A stretch of 64,000 bases of DNA. It comes from Isoetes taiwanensis. Taxonomy: Eukaryota; Streptophyta; Lycopodiopsida; Isoetales; Isoetaceae. The notes below the pieces were generated by a model, which saw nothing but the letters and a program-made list of their open reading frames with translations, was not told where the DNA came from and made no database searches. The stretch covers positions 1,862,001 to 1,926,000 of the forward strand of contig JAJEKV010000103.1 of NCBI GenBank assembly GCA_021234155.1, written 5' to 3'. Below are positions 44,936-56,789 of this stretch, piece after piece (position 1 is the stretch's first letter; the number at the start of each line of letters is the position of its first letter). The position numbers and the translations under genes are program-made.

Positions 44936-45699
44936 ATACCTTGAATTTTTTTCATGTTTTCTCGCTCAAACAACTATCATATCTAGTTTTTTACCCAAGA
45001 CTATGGAGAAGCATGTAACACTGCATTTGTCTTGAATTCTTTTCATGTTTCGCACAAACAGCTATCACATCTAGATTTTTAGCCAGGACTTTGTAGAAGT
45101 GTGTAACACTACATTTTTCTGCAGGTGTTTTCTATAATGTCCATTGGCAAAATGTTGATAAGGATGCAATTGCATAGATTAGTTGAGATGGTTTGCATTG
45201 CGTTTGAGCTTTTTGAGAAAAAAATTGAAGGTTAGAGTTCTCCAACTTAGACACATTTAGTTCTATTTCGCAAATCCATAAGTAAGATCCTTTCGACTTA
45301 ATACAAAACTACTTTGCCAAGAGTTGGGCCAAAGAAATGTTCACGGCGGCCTTGGCCGCCGCGATAAATTTCTTGTAATTATAAACATTGCTCGAAAGCT
45401 TATAAGAAAGAAATTTTGTGTGTCTTTTAACCATACATAAAAAAAACAAGGTGCTGCGCACAGAGGGTTGCCCTCAATGGCCGGAGGGTGAAGGGGCTTA
45501 AATCATAGTTCGAAGTTATGTTTTGATAATCAATTCAAAGTCATAACCCTGAACATTTGGAACAAAATCTATTTATATTTGTTTAATATTCGATCACACA
45601 AAAACCTTGTGTATTGTTTTGGTTCCTACATGATCATGGTTGTTAAATAAGACGCCTCTGAGGGGAGAGGGAGATTGTGTAGCTGATAAGAAAAAAATG

Positions 45700-46455
45700 G
45701 AAGGCATTAAAGACAATGAAATATATGTCTACGAGCAAACAATTCTTCAATTCTTTTCCACTTCTGTTGAAGACTGTCTTCAGCTTCCTTCCTCTCTTCA
45801 CATAGCTTTTTTAAACGCTGTACCTCGGAAGACAATAGCTCCACACTCGCTTTGACTCCAGCGAGCTGGCGTTCTTTTGCCCGAACATTATGCTGTAGAA
45901 AACGGATATTGAACATGATTATCTTCATGTAACTGGATAGTAGATATGTTATTCAATCATTGAACCAAGAATTATGCAGTGGCTCCAATCTCACAAAGAC
46001 ATAACAAACAACAGCAAATTAATCCTTTTCAATTATAACCAATACTACATGAACCCAAGAATAAATGTTTGCTATGTAAAACTCATAAAACCCTTATACT
46101 CCATATGGACAATTTCAGTACGTGTTAAGGAGAATGTCTATTTTTGACTGAATGACTACTGATAGTACCTAATGGAGCATAAATCTGGTTTTATAAATGC
46201 TATGCAAAAAGTTTTCCCGATTTTTTTGAGCAATGACATATGTCAAAAAACCAAAAATAACTTAGAGAAGCTTGCCTCCAACTGTTTTATCCTTCCTTCG
46301 ATCTGTAGACACTCCTTTCCAGCTATGGACAGCTGTTCACCACTTTCACTGCCATCAATGGACCTAATAAATTCTTCGCTCATCAATTTCATATCAGCAG
46401 CAGAATTGAGTGCCGATTCTGTTGCCATAAACTGTTTCACGTGAGCTTTCTGCAA
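45700..46455 (-). pseudogene. Two coiled-coil exons of an unidentified gene
   Basis: Exon at about 46452-46255 (acceptor cttgcag) reads KAHVKQFMATESALNS, KLMSEEFIRSIDG and ECLQIEGRIKQLEAS. Exon at about 45895-45735 (acceptor ttctacag) reads [34 protein letters not shown] and WKRIEELFA. Both are charged heptad-type helices and share orientation, as in one gene. The first and last exons are not visible and the donors are weak, so I class it as a fragment. The intron is about 360 bp. Confidence 0.45.
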
Positions 46456-46499
46456 GTACAACAAAGTTTAAACGGTCTTCCAAACCACCTTTATCATAA

Positions 46500-47950
46500 C
46501 AACACTAAGTAACCTCAACTTGATTAGGAGATTTTATTAAGTACCTAATGCAAGTAACCTTCTTAGCTCTTTAAGCTGAAAAATGCAACTCTAATAACCA
46601 TTATAGGCCAATTGCTGCATGCAATTGCTTCTTTTGTAATATAATGTAAAAAATTTGCTGCAAAAATGAAAATAGAGACATCACTTAAGGAAGGCTTACA
46701 ATGATGAATAGGTAACAACATCCAATTAACTAGTTCCCCTTTTGACAGACATGCTTGGAATCATCACAGATGACTGCATGTACAAAGCTTGACCGCATAC
46801 AGTCTTCTGCCTGAGTAGTATGTTTAAAAATGAGGTAGATCCTGCATATTCGTAAATTGGTGCACGCATGCGATGAGGCTTGAATGCGAGGCTGTAAGGC
46901 AAGGTTTATTCGCAGGGGGTGGAATCTTCGGACTTGCATCTACATCCCTGGGGGTTGCGTTTTATATGGCCCGAAAGTCTGTTTCATATTTCGTTTTTTT
47001 TTGTGTTGGATCTTGTTTGTTTTGTGTGGAGTCGTGTAAATGATATGAATACAGGTTGTCATTTTCAAGAATATGCTCATTGTCTATTTGGGAACCCTAT
47101 GGTCATTACATCATGTAATTGCGTTGAATCGGGCATTTCGCCAGTAAAGGCACCGGTAATGCCGCCACACTCGACGGCACACTCGTGGCTCCAGACTTTG
47201 CAGTGCATGGGCCTGCTTGCCTGGAGCCTTTATTGAGCGAAATGACACTCCTCAGGGCAATGTGCTTGAAATATTATGGTTTCATCCAAGTTAAAACTAG
47301 AGACTTTTAGTGTAGTACTAACAAATAGTTTGGCTATTATTAGAACAAAGTGGCATCCTTATAGTTATGTTTGGCAATTTATTTTGTTTTGTTAAGAAAT
47401 CTTTCTTCATACACAAAAATTTTCTACACCCTTAAGAAGATTGCCATTTGGCTAGCCGTTAATTTTTTCCATGCATCCAAGTTGAATCATAGCTACTTCA
47501 ATAATTGTTTCATTATTATGAAACAGTTGTTATTCTTCATAGAAATTGCTCCAAGAAACTAGGATCATTATTGTCGATGTGTCTGCCATATTCTATAATG
47601 CTTTTGCATGCTTGTAAAATGTGGAAATGAAACGACATTTGCCTTGATGCATAGTATCTCCACCAATAACAGTTTCCATAATACTACATTTTAAGGGCTG
47701 GATATTTCCTGCTCCAAATGGGCCAAGCATGCTGGACGAGTTGAACTCTCCAAAGAAGACAATATTTGCTGGCACATTCTTGAAAGGATGCCTAAAATAA
47801 TGAAGCGTGCCAATAATTTTGCTAGTTGGGTTTTTCTTGCAATAATTGAATTTTATCTTAAATGCAGTATACCCAATTGAACATATTTCCAATTTTCTCT
47901 TTTGCTTAGCATTCCATGTCCATATTTTTCCGCCTCAATAATTGGCAAGG
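46500..47950. other. No gene recognised
   Basis: AT-rich sequence with short frames only (46919-47236 plus, 47593-47892 minus), neither resembling a family. Confidence 0.4.
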
Positions 47951-47978
47951 GCCATTATGAACTACTTCATAAAAGCAT

Positions 47979-48370
47979 CTACTCTACATTGTTATGTGTT
48001 CTACAAGCAGCAAGTAGTGCTACCAAACCAGTAATATTGGCCTGCAAGCTACTTTTAAGTGCAGCTTCTGCCATTTTGAAGCAACCAAAAGAACCTAGAA
48101 GATCAATTATGTTGTTACGATGAATTAGATTTCGTTCCACACCAAAGCAATGATCCATATTCGTGAAATACCAATAACGTTCCTCCACGAAGCCGAGATG
48201 ATTGCATGCACTAAGGACCGCAGTAAGTGTCACCCCATCTGGTGCAATGGCATAATATTGCATATTTTCAAAGCACTGCACAACCAATCCAACTTCACCA
48301 ATCTATGCATATCCAGTAACCATTGCATTCCATGACACAATATAGACACGCTCTTGTAAATCACATCCTA
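47979..48370 (-). pseudogene. PPR protein fragment, C-terminal motifs
   Basis: From about 48370 leftward: YIVSWNAMVTGYA, a TAG, EVGLVVQCFENMQ, APDGVTLTAVLSACNHLG, FTNMDHCFGVERN, DLLGSFGCFKMAEAALK and LVALLAACRTHNNVE. This is the end of a PLS-class PPR protein just before the E domain, with small lesions in the usual LLGRAG and MPF segments. The E/DYW part does not follow in frame. Confidence 0.85.
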
Positions 48371-48979
48371 AAAATAGTAAGGTTTATCACTTTAGCAAAA
48401 GAGTATTCAGTTGCCCAAAACAAGACATCCTGCATGAGGCTAGGTTGCAAAAATAACTCTGACTGGTAGAAATAAAATAGTGACAACTCTCATTCACTAA
48501 ACCAACGTGAGTACATGCATAAGAGCATGTTAACAAGTATGACTTCATTTGGCCTAGTAAGTGGTGACAGAAGAACGGGGCTGATTTATTTTTCTAAACA
48601 CTACTCACCGCATTGCATTGCTTCTCACTTTTATAATTTCCTGTAGAACTGCAAAGTGATGTTTGTACCGTAATTGAGCCTATTGGACTTATGTGAATAA
48701 ATAGTATTGCAAGTTATTGTTAGAAATGCAATATAACAACTTTTTTACTGGTCTTTATCTTTGACAGCTTTCTATAACTGATAATTACAATGTAATAAGA
48801 GAGCCTCCATAATGGCTACTTTAGGACTCTTGTTGATAGCTCAAATGCAACATTTAGATTTTAAAATCAATGGCCTAAACTTTCCTGTCATAATCCTTTT
48901 TATAGTCCTAGTTCAGTATCTCTGCCAGAAGGTCTATACTACACAAATAGTGATTTCATATTGGTAGAATGCTATACTC

Positions 48980-49032
48980 TTGTCACGGCAGTGAAAAGCA
49001 CTAGCCCTTTAAGTGAAAAGCACTAGCCCTTT
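48980..49032. repeat. 24-bp tandem duplication
   Basis: GTGAAAAGCACTAGCCCTTT with a few flanking bases is repeated twice head to tail. Confidence 0.8.
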
Positions 49033-49624
49033 AACTGTGCGATTGGCATGGCTACAAAGTTATGTGAATGTCATACTATCTGGCAACTGTCCTTACATCT
49101 GAAAAATCACAGAGCCAAGTGACACTCAGAAACATGCCCATATGCAAGCTCCATGTTTGAAATGGTGTGTCTAATTGATATCTCATATAACAACTTCACG
49201 TTCTTCAACCTTTGAAATAATCCTCACAGTAGAATAGCAATCTACAAATATCCAAAGATCCTTGGTTATCCATACAGTTACATCTGAAAGCAACACGAGA
49301 AGGTCAAAAGCCACAAACAATTTCTCATGATTGATACATTCTCACACTTTGGTGTATATCCAGTTTTCCTCATTTTATAGTGGCTTTCTTTCGCTGAATC
49401 TTGTTATTTACCTGAATCTATGCCTTGGCAAACACAGAAAGCATTGTTCAATCTCCACCATATATGCACCAGCCTGCATATTGTATATTTGGACACTTCG
49501 ATCAAAGCATTTCCTTCAAAGATGCCAATGCGCCATTAGAGCAATCAACTGCTTGTCATATGTTATCTGCGTTAGTCAAATGCCTTGATGACTAAGAAGA
49601 TCACGTGTGCATGCAAAATGTACA

Positions 49625-49722
49625 GTATTTCAACATTAAGACTTTAGCCTTAATTGATAAGACTACAGTTGTTTCAACATTAAGACTTTAGCCGTAATTG
49701 ATAAGACTACAGTTGCTTGACG
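49625..49722. repeat. 48-bp tandem duplication
   Basis: CAACATTAAGACTTTAGCC(T/G) followed by AATTGATAAGACTACAGTTG is present twice in tandem with one substitution. Confidence 0.85.
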
Positions 49723-49729
49723 CACCAAG

Positions 49730-52590
49730 AAGAATAAGGAATGCCACAACATCAGCCTTCACACCTTCATCCTACAGAGTCTCAAAGTACTACATTAAAA
49801 TCTTGAAGTTTCTACGGTGGGCACAAACAGCAAATATACATTCCATGAGATCACCTCAGAAATTGACAACTTATGAAAGACTTTGTCTACCCCTCCTCCA
49901 AGCACTCACATCCAAATCAAGGTGCACACAGTAAGCAAAGTAGCAAGCTGATATCCACCCCCTTGGACTAGCTATAAATAGTTTCAACATTCTGTATAGT
50001 CTTTAACATCTTGATGCAATTTGCTATTAACTTCAGGAGCTGTACATCAAATGGAACATCTTATGCTTACTTCAAAAGATTTGAGGTTCTGCGCCTGCAT
50101 GTAACTCCTAAGTTTAACCACTGCCAGCCTACCGCCTAATCGGAATGCAGTCTTGATGTGGTCTAGGTCTAGAGTGGTCTGCTATGCTAACTATATGAAT
50201 ACTGGGAAGTGAAGGCAAGCTGCAATAATACATTAAGTAGATCTCATAGCGGACCCACACTTTACTTGCAACATGGTTACAACATAATGTTATCTCAATG
50301 AGAATTTAATAGAAGATACTGGACATAAGAAGATGAGATGAAATAATTATTCATCCGAGTAGTTCAGGATTTGATAGTGGGAAAAAGTGATACTACGAGG
50401 TGACAACATCTAAGTTTAGGGATGATATACCATATTACTTTATATTATATGCTTTCAGCTGCTAAGTGAATCAAGGAAAACACGAAGTTAGGACGCCAAT
50501 TTACCATAAACTGTCATGCAACTAGCCAAGTTCTCTTGTCAAAATATCTTCATTACAATCCATCCTGACTTTCTTTTTTACACAAAGTTGAGTGACTTCC
50601 TCACACTTCGTGACACTATAGAGTCTGGATTGAAGTCATACGTTGTCTTATTTAACTCTGTCCATCAATACTCCCTCTGTAACGGGCCCATTCTCTACAA
50701 ACTACGTGAACTATGATATTAACAACACGAAAGCTGGGTGCACATAAACAACAGACATTTGAAGAGCTCAAGCATCAACAATACAAAGAAAACAAAGAAA
50801 TAGACATCATATATTCACCTCTCTTACCTTAATGTGCAAGGCTTTTTCATGCATTCAAAGCAACAACTATAGCGCATAAGCTAAAATTTTTGATGCCCTG
50901 CTCTATTTTCAAGCGTATCATATCCTTCAATCTTCCCACCTGTAGTGGCCAGCAAAAAACTAGTGTATGAGAGTGTGTACCCCTACTCCAAGATTGAATA
51001 GAGACCAAAGCATACCTTTGCAATCATCACAATTGTCTTTAGCAGTCATAGTTCCTGGACTGCTGATTTATTCTTGTAAAGTCAATTGCTCTTGCTGTTT
51101 TGCAGTTCCAAAACAGGTTGCTGCATTCCTGTACAGAGCAATACAATTACAATGGAAATGCATAGAATCATGGAACAAAACCCCTGAATGACCTACTTTA
51201 GAACTCTATTTCCTTCAAGAATTTCTAATACGTAGAAAAACGGTCAAAGCATTGCATAAGAACAATATTAGGAATTGTGTTATGATCAATACTATAGAAT
51301 TAATTGACCCCATGGTCCATAAAAGTTCATTTCCTACAAATCAAAGGTTTTGACCCTTGAGTTCGTATAGTTCCCCGGATTACCTCTCATAGTCCGGCTT
51401 TGATGAGTTTGTTTGCGACTAGCGATGCGGATTCCACTTCCAACGAGGTCTCTTAATATCCGGACTCGATTAACCGATTTAGCAAGGTTTTCCAACAAGC
51501 TTGCGGGAGAAGCACCAGTGTCTAAAGCGTAATCTCAATGAATCTACAACCGCTACCATGCCGATCAAATACCCCCATTCCTAGGAAAAAGAAACAAAAA
51601 TGATGAGACCGAAGTTGCATCAACAAGAATTTGTAGAAATTTGGATTTGTTAAAGTAAATTCGAACATAGAGGGTTTGAATAGACGGTTTCTCCTTGTTC
51701 ACATCACAGAAGCAGCAAGATCAACCTGAAGAGTAGTGTGAAGCTGCTATTATTCTACAGATTGATGGTACTGCAGACGGATCCCCACCGGCCACTGCGG
51801 CAAAGCAAATCTGGACTTCTCTCGAGCGGGCCTCCTCATTAGCCGGGCTTCAAAAAGTGGCTGCCCAATAACTAAAAACGAATCGAGAGTTTACAGCCAA
51901 CAAGGGGTCTTGAGCAGTCATAGGCATATTCCAAGCATATACTGGCATATACCTATAATATGCCACAAACCCACATAAACAAAGGTTTGCCCCCTTTTAG
52001 GGGCAACCCAAAAAGGATTCATTGTTGGAAGGATTCATTGCTGGAAAACATTTAGACGTAAATCCCCAGGTACTAACTACTAATGCGTTGCCTTTTCTTT
52101 TATGGACGGGAATCAATCACCCTGTGGAAACTCTCAGCTGTCACTTTGTCGCCAAATACCATATCTAAAGGACCTGCTAAAGCACTGGAAAATAACACAA
52201 GATGACATACACGGGGTCCATTTGTTGTAAAATAGCATGTAGACAACATGGTGCCTAAAGCGCAAAAAACAGCAGCAACTTGCTTGATGATAAAGGCACA
52301 GAAATCCCAGCTGCATAAAAGGATGCTCGCATAAAATGAACCCAAAAGCAACTCGTTTAAATCCAACAAAAAATAGACCAGAAGATCAAACTAATTGAAT
52401 ATAACCAAAATTAATATTTCTTTTCTTCAAGTATGATTGTGGATACAGCAGAAGCAATCCTGTATTCATTGCTTTAAACTTTCCTGCTCATAACAGCTAA
52501 AGGCAAAAATGATACACATCGGAAGAGTAGGAATAAAAAGAAAATTACCCAACTGTTTCAGGCCTTCAAAAAAACTTCTGCCAAAAGTAT
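49730..52590. other. No gene recognised upstream of the ERF 3' end
   Basis: AT-rich sequence. A minus-strand piece near 49775-49715 (EGVKADVVAFLILL) could be one more PPR crumb. A GC-richer stretch at 51370-51600 has no identified content. 52370-52593 probably includes the 3' untranslated region of the ERF gene. Confidence 0.4.
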
Positions 52591-52593
52591 TGG

Positions 52594-53466
52594 TTAAGCA
52601 GAAGTGGACAGACCTAGTTTCCAATGCACTGTATTGAAGAAATCTTCACTTCCATCTTGTTCAGGGCTAGGAGGTTTGTTCAGATCTAAAACTGGCAAAG
52701 TATGATGAATCTTAGATTTGGGTTGCAGTGTAGGAGCTTCAACTTCGGCATCTATCACAGAAGAGGAAGAATCACAATCACTTTGATAAGGTTGAACCTC
52801 TGATCTAGTTTCTGTATTGGTCAAAAGCCAATCTCGAACTTCTGCAGCTGATCTAACCACCGGAGTAGCCACAGGTAAAGCAATAGCCAGATTAGAAACT
52901 ACTTTTGACCTTTTTTCTACCTGAGAAAGCTCTTCGAAAAACAAAGGTCTTTTGTTATGAAATGTAGCCCTGGCCATGGGAGGAGGAGGAGGGTGTGGAT
53001 AAGGAACCATTTGAGGATTCCTGAGGCTTGGAATTTCCAAAAGGCCAAAATCCTGAATAGAAGCATTCAGATCAAGGGCTCTGCTTTGCAAAGGCCTGTT
53101 TGAGTAAAAATTTCTCCAAGGATAATCCGGCAATGGAGGCTGCAGATTTCTGGAGCTATTCCAAGATTCAACGGTGCTACTTTGGCTAGTGCTTTGATCC
53201 TCACAGGGCGCCGGAAAGTTGGTCTTGGCCTTGTTTCCTCGCAAAGCTCTGGCTGCTGTATCATATGCCTTTGCTGCCTCTTCTGCCGTATCAAAAGTCC
53301 CAAGCCATACCCGAGTCTTTTTCCATGGATCTCTTATCTCTGCGGCAAATCTTCCCCATGGCCGCTTCCTGACTCCTCTGTAATGTGCCTCCTTCACAAC
53401 TCCTCCACTTCCCTTTGCCGATGAAATGGCCTCGCTTTCTGCCATTTGAATCATACTTGTCAACAT
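52594..53466 (-). CDS. AP2/ERF transcription factor with EAR repression motif
   Basis: Intronless, about 290 residues from the first in-frame ATG (53466-53464; [13 protein letters not shown]). The single AP2 domain, about residues 29-86, contains [18 protein letters not shown], the [16 protein letters not shown] helix and [10 protein letters not shown]. Ala and Asp at the diagnostic positions (FAAEIRD) mark the ERF rather than DREB branch. A DLNxxP-type EAR motif, [10 protein letters not shown], lies at about residue 260 and a second LDLN near the middle. ERF proteins with a C-terminal EAR are usually GCC-box binding repressors (group VIII). The frame stays open upstream to a TGA at 53599-53601 without an ATG, so translation should start at 53466 unless a non-AUG codon is used. 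It is the only complete gene seen here. Confidence 0.93.
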   Translation of the reverse strand: MLTSMIQMAESEAISSAKGSGGVVKEAHYRGVRKRPWGRFAAEIRDPWKKTRVWLGTFDTAEEAAKAYDTAARALRGNKAKTNFPAPCEDQSTSQSSTVESWNSSRNLQPPLPDYPWRNFYSNRPLQSRALDLNASIQDFGLLEIPSLRNPQMVPYPHPPPPPMARATFHNKRPLFFEELSQVEKRSKVVSNLAIALPVATPVVRSAAEVRDWLLTNTETRSEVQPYQSDCDSSSSVIDAEVEAPTLQPKSKIHHTLPVLDLNKPPSPEQDGSEDFFNTVHWKLGLSTSA

Positions 53467-53524
53467 ATGCTGAAGCGCAAAAGAATCAAAATCTGTTGCT
53501 CCAGGCAGTTCTGCCGGAATAGGA

Positions 53525-53548
53525 TCAAATCCCTTCCAACGTCTCCAT
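53525..53548 (-). promoter_or_regulatory. Upstream ORF 2 of the ERF gene (METLEGI)
   Basis: ATG at 53548-53546, seven codons, TGA at 53527-53525. Paralogous to uORF 1 through the 74-bp duplication; the pattern ME-x-x-EG-x is kept while four of seven codons differ. Confidence 0.5.
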
Positions 53549-53598
53549 GATTTGCCTATTATAGTCTGTTGCTCCAAGCCTGTTCTGCCTGAATACAA

Positions 53599-53622
53599 TC
53601 AAACCCCTTCGAACGCCTCCAT
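53599..53622 (-). promoter_or_regulatory. Upstream ORF 1 of the ERF gene (MEAFEGV)
   Basis: ATG at 53622-53620, seven codons, TGA at 53601-53599. CC before the ATG and G after it make a good start context (CCATGG). It precedes the ERF start by about 155 bases and could lower main ORF translation. Confidence 0.5.
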
Positions 53623-54039
53623 GGATTGCCTACTTAAACGACAAAATGGATTGAAATCCTTCAAATCTGCAAAATCTGAATCTTGTTTCTGCGTCGAACG
53701 ATCGGGAAGCTTGAATTGCGTAGCAAAAGAGCGAAGAATGGATTAGAGTAGTTCCGGCGATTAAGATTAGGGGGGAGAAAACGGTAACGAAGATAATTTC
53801 ATGGGAAAAGATAGGAATGCTGGAGAAAGATGAGGATGGAGAAGAGTAAGAAAGAAGAAAACGGTTTTTAAGAAAGAAGAAAATGGCGGAAACGGGAAAA
53901 AGCTTTGCAAGGCGATGAAGCGGTCGTCGAAAGAGGGAGGAATTTGGATATGGAGGTCGCCGGAATGGAAGGTCGTGGCTATGGAGATCGGGAGGAAGGC
54001 AGGGCCTAAAAGGAAGAGGCGTGAGGGAGAAAGGAGTGG

Positions 54040-54650
54040 AAGAGGTGGGGTCCTTTGACAGTGGAAAGTGGCGGGGCTGCAAAACGGCCGCCGGGGCGGC
54101 CGCTCGGCGCCGCCCCCAGGTAGGCCCCACCCTATGCGCAGTCACTGTGACGACGGACTCCCCCTTTGACCGCCCGTCATTAACCCGCCGTAACCCCCGC
54201 CCACTTATACGTATACACCCTTCCACCCGCCGAACGATTTTTTTCACTCCCCGCCGGCAAAGGATTCGAAAAGCAGCCCCCCCGCCCCCCCTGCAGCTCC
54301 TGACAATTTGCCGGCGTCCCTCCGGCAGGACGAAAGCTGCCGCCGGTCGGCCGCCTGCGTGCGCCCCATCAGGTGGCCGATTCCCCGCATATTCCCTCCC
54401 CAGAGCGCCGCCGGCATTTATGTGCGCAGGCGATGGCGGGCCCACCGAGGCGATCCTGACACGTGTCCCCATCCCTGACGTCAAATCCGCGACAAGGCGC
54501 GTGGGTGTTGCTCCGTCTAGCGGCATGATTCGGCGGATGTAGAATCCCGGCGGCGCCGCCGTCGGCGCTGCTCCCGCAGGCGGTTTTCTGACGGCGCCGC
54601 GGCGGAGGGCTGACGTCAGACGCTTTGTGCGCGTAGCTTTCAGCGTGTGG
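54040..54650. promoter_or_regulatory. GC-rich upstream region with bZIP and GCC-type sites
   Basis: CpG-rich block upstream of the ERF gene, in contrast to the AT-rich surroundings. It contains ACACGTGTCC (54460-54469), two TGACGTCA palindromes (about 54476 and 54612) and several GCCGCC cores (54088, 54551). Such sites bind bZIP factors and ERFs. Open frames across it on both strands are compositional. It may include the ERF promoter and 5' leader. Confidence 0.5.
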
Positions 54651-54769
54651 TCCATATTTTTTTTGGACCGATGGTCCCAGTTTCTGTGCCTTGTGGTTCA
54701 TAGTTTGTGCCTGCTGGTCGCCGGTTGGCTAAACTAAAATGGAGCTTGAAGGCGACCCCAACCCTGCCC

Positions 54770-54782
54770 CACGCTATAAATA
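54770..54782 (+). promoter_or_regulatory. TATA box pointing away from the ERF gene
   Basis: CTATAAATA in CCCACGCTATAAATATGC, followed 25-35 bp downstream by a pyrimidine-rich stretch (CACATTCTCACC). It lies 1.3 kb upstream of the ERF start and faces right. No clear coding gene follows, though a 72-codon frame starts at 54739. Confidence 0.4.
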
Positions 54783-54969
54783 TGCATGTCTTTTATTCTG
54801 CACACATTCTCACCTTCTTTGTTCTCTTGGACCCGCTTTTGTTTCCCATGTGATACTTTTGGGCGCCCTCTTTTTTCAATGCCTCCTATTGTACCCAATG
54901 ATTCATCGACATTTCTATACCCTTTATCTTACCCGTCCATTTCTCTACGGGTCTTGACTATCTATATAT

Positions 54970-55145
54970 TATGGCCCACGTTTGCACATCTTCATGATTC
55001 GTATGCCTCATTGCTGCAATATGGGATCTCTTTCCTGCAATATGGGATCTCTTTGGGATATATGTATATTTCTCCTTTTATAGCCCACGTTTGCACATCT
55101 TCACGTTTCGGTATACCTCATTGCTGCAATATGGAATCGGTTTGG
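54970..55145 (+). repeat. Short duplications downstream of the TATA box
   Basis: CCCACGTTTGCACATCTTCA and the following 30 bases occur at 54976 and 55083; TGCAATATGGGATCTCTTT is tandemly duplicated near 55015-55053. Confidence 0.8.
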
Positions 55146-55169
55146 AAGACATTTTTTTCATGTTAGGTA

Positions 55170-55935
55170 GAAACTTTTGCACCTCTTCAAAAACCATTTG
55201 CAATCTTGAAACCTTTGCACCTCTTCAAAAGCCAAATATTCTAAGAACGTCTTGACATATGCTCAAGATTCATTTTCCTCACAAACAAATCTACATTTAA
55301 GCATTGGGTCTTCTTAATTTATTTCACATCCTGATTACAATTGCTAATGCCTTGGATTCGATTCACACAATAAGTTAAGTTTTAGGTCAACATCTATTCC
55401 TATGCACATTTGGACAGTCTTCCTACACTAGAAGCAACAAACAACAATCCTTGCTTCACATTTCCATTAGGAAATCATTCTCAATGCTTAAATAAATAAA
55501 CAAATTGAAACATGGCATTGCTAACTAGCAGTATGTCAAAAACTAACAAGTCAGTATGTCCCAAGTGTACAAAAATAAATGTCCTTTTCATATTCTCATG
55601 GTCTCAGGGAGAATTCCCTTGTTGAACCATGATATGGATGATATCGTGCTTGTTTCTACATCATTGTTGTATTTGTGTAATTTATTATGGCCAGAACAAA
55701 ATCAATTGCCTCCAAGGCATGTTATATGGACATGCTACTACGTGATTCTAGTCTAGACCCAGAGATAAGAATGATAATTAGCTACTTAATAGTGTATAAA
55801 ATCAAATAGTGCTATGCATGTTAAAATGACATAAGGGTACAACTCCATGTGGATCAATGAAATAAAGTAAAAGAAGACTTGGTTAGGTATATCATGAACC
55901 TAGAAGCGAGATACAAGAATAATATAAGAGAAATA
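55170..55935. other. No gene recognised
   Basis: AT-rich sequence without supported features. Confidence 0.4.
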
Positions 55936-55937
<2 letters not shown>

Positions 55938-55970
<33 letters not shown>

Positions 55971-55976
55971 GGGCGT
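55938..55976. repeat. Poly(T) run, 39 bases
   Basis: Uninterrupted T run. It could be the reversed poly(A) tail of a retroposon on the minus strand, but no body or target duplication is evident. Confidence 0.8.
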
Positions 55977-56029
55977 CAACCTATTCACCATCATATCCTG
56001 AGTACATATCACATGGAAGCCAATCCACT

Positions 56030-56690
56030 AGCTAGGCACGATATCTTATGTTAGGAACTGCTTTGCATTTGATGATCTATTACATATGACAGATTTAAGG
56101 TCTCTACCACAGGACCACTTGGACATACTTGAACTAGCTAGGCACGATATCTTATGTTAGGAGCTGCTTTGCATTTGATGATCTATTACATATGACAGAT
56201 TTAAGGTCTCTACCACAGGACCACTTGAACATACTTGATGATCTATTACATATGACAGATTTAAGGTCTCTACCACAGGACCACTTGGACATACTTGAAC
56301 TCGTGACCTATATTACATATGATGATTTAAGGTCTCTACCACGGACCACTTGGACATACTTGAACCCGCACCACGGGACCACTTGGACATTACATATGAC
56401 AGATTTAAGGTCTCTACCACAGGACTACTTGATGATCTATTACATATGACAGATTTAAGGTCTCTACCACAGGACCACTTGGACATACTTGAACTCGTGG
56501 ACCTATATTACATATGACCATTTAAGGTCTCTACCACAGACCACTTGGACATACTTGAACCTGCATACCAACCCGGACCACTTGGACATACTTGAACTCG
56601 TGACCTATATTACATATGACAGATTTAAGGTCTCTACCACAGGACCACTTGGACATACTTGAACCCGTGACCTCGGGGCAATGAGTTTTT
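56030..56690 (-). repeat. Tandem tRNA-like repeat, about 70 bp unit, roughly eight to nine copies
   Basis: Plus strand: TACATATGACAGATTTAAGG, TCTCTACCACAGGACCACTT, GGACATACTTGAACTCGTGA, repeated with deletions and small inserts. On the minus strand each unit reads like a tRNA: GTGGTCCTGTGGTAGAG (A-box side) then CACGAGTTCAAGTATG (B-box), so the array is a string of Pol III promoter-like monomers. Confidence 0.65.
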
Positions 56691-56694
56691 AAGG

Positions 56695-56778
56695 TCATCA
56701 TTACTAGGCGATGTTGACCATACTTGAACCCATGACCTCGAGCATGGTTGTTTAAGGTCCTGCCACTAGACCATGCTC
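56695..56778 (-). mobile_element. tRNA-derived SINE head
   Basis: The minus strand reads GAGCATGGTCTAGTGGCAGG, then ACCTTAAACAACC, then GAGGTCATGGGTTCAAGTAT. TGGTCTAGTGG is a near-consensus A-box and GGGTTCAAG a good B-box at tRNA spacing, as in plant tRNA-derived SINEs. It lies at the end of the tandem array and seems to be its least altered member. Confidence 0.6.
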
Positions 56779-56789
56779 CGAAAGGCAAA

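Larger units (their letters stand above)
53490..53636 (-). repeat. 74-bp tandem duplication in the ERF 5' leader
   Basis: On the minus strand GGCAA-CCATGGAG-CGTT-GAAGGG and following bases to TGGAGCAACAGA appear twice (about 53636-53562 and 53561-53488) with about 12 differences. Each copy begins with a short upstream ORF. Confidence 0.85.

Noticed and set aside
45370-45415. Separate mobile element
   Set aside because: It is a short fragment of composite unit Y (TTGCTCGAAAGCTTATAAG) without ends of its own.
46919-47236. 105-codon ORF on the plus strand
   Set aside because: Composition atypical, no homology recalled, no splice or promoter context.
53630-54655. 341-codon minus-strand ORF upstream of the ERF gene
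   Set aside because: Lies across the GC-rich upstream region and leader, is Pro/Arg/Ser-rich, overlaps open frames on the other strand and has no domain.
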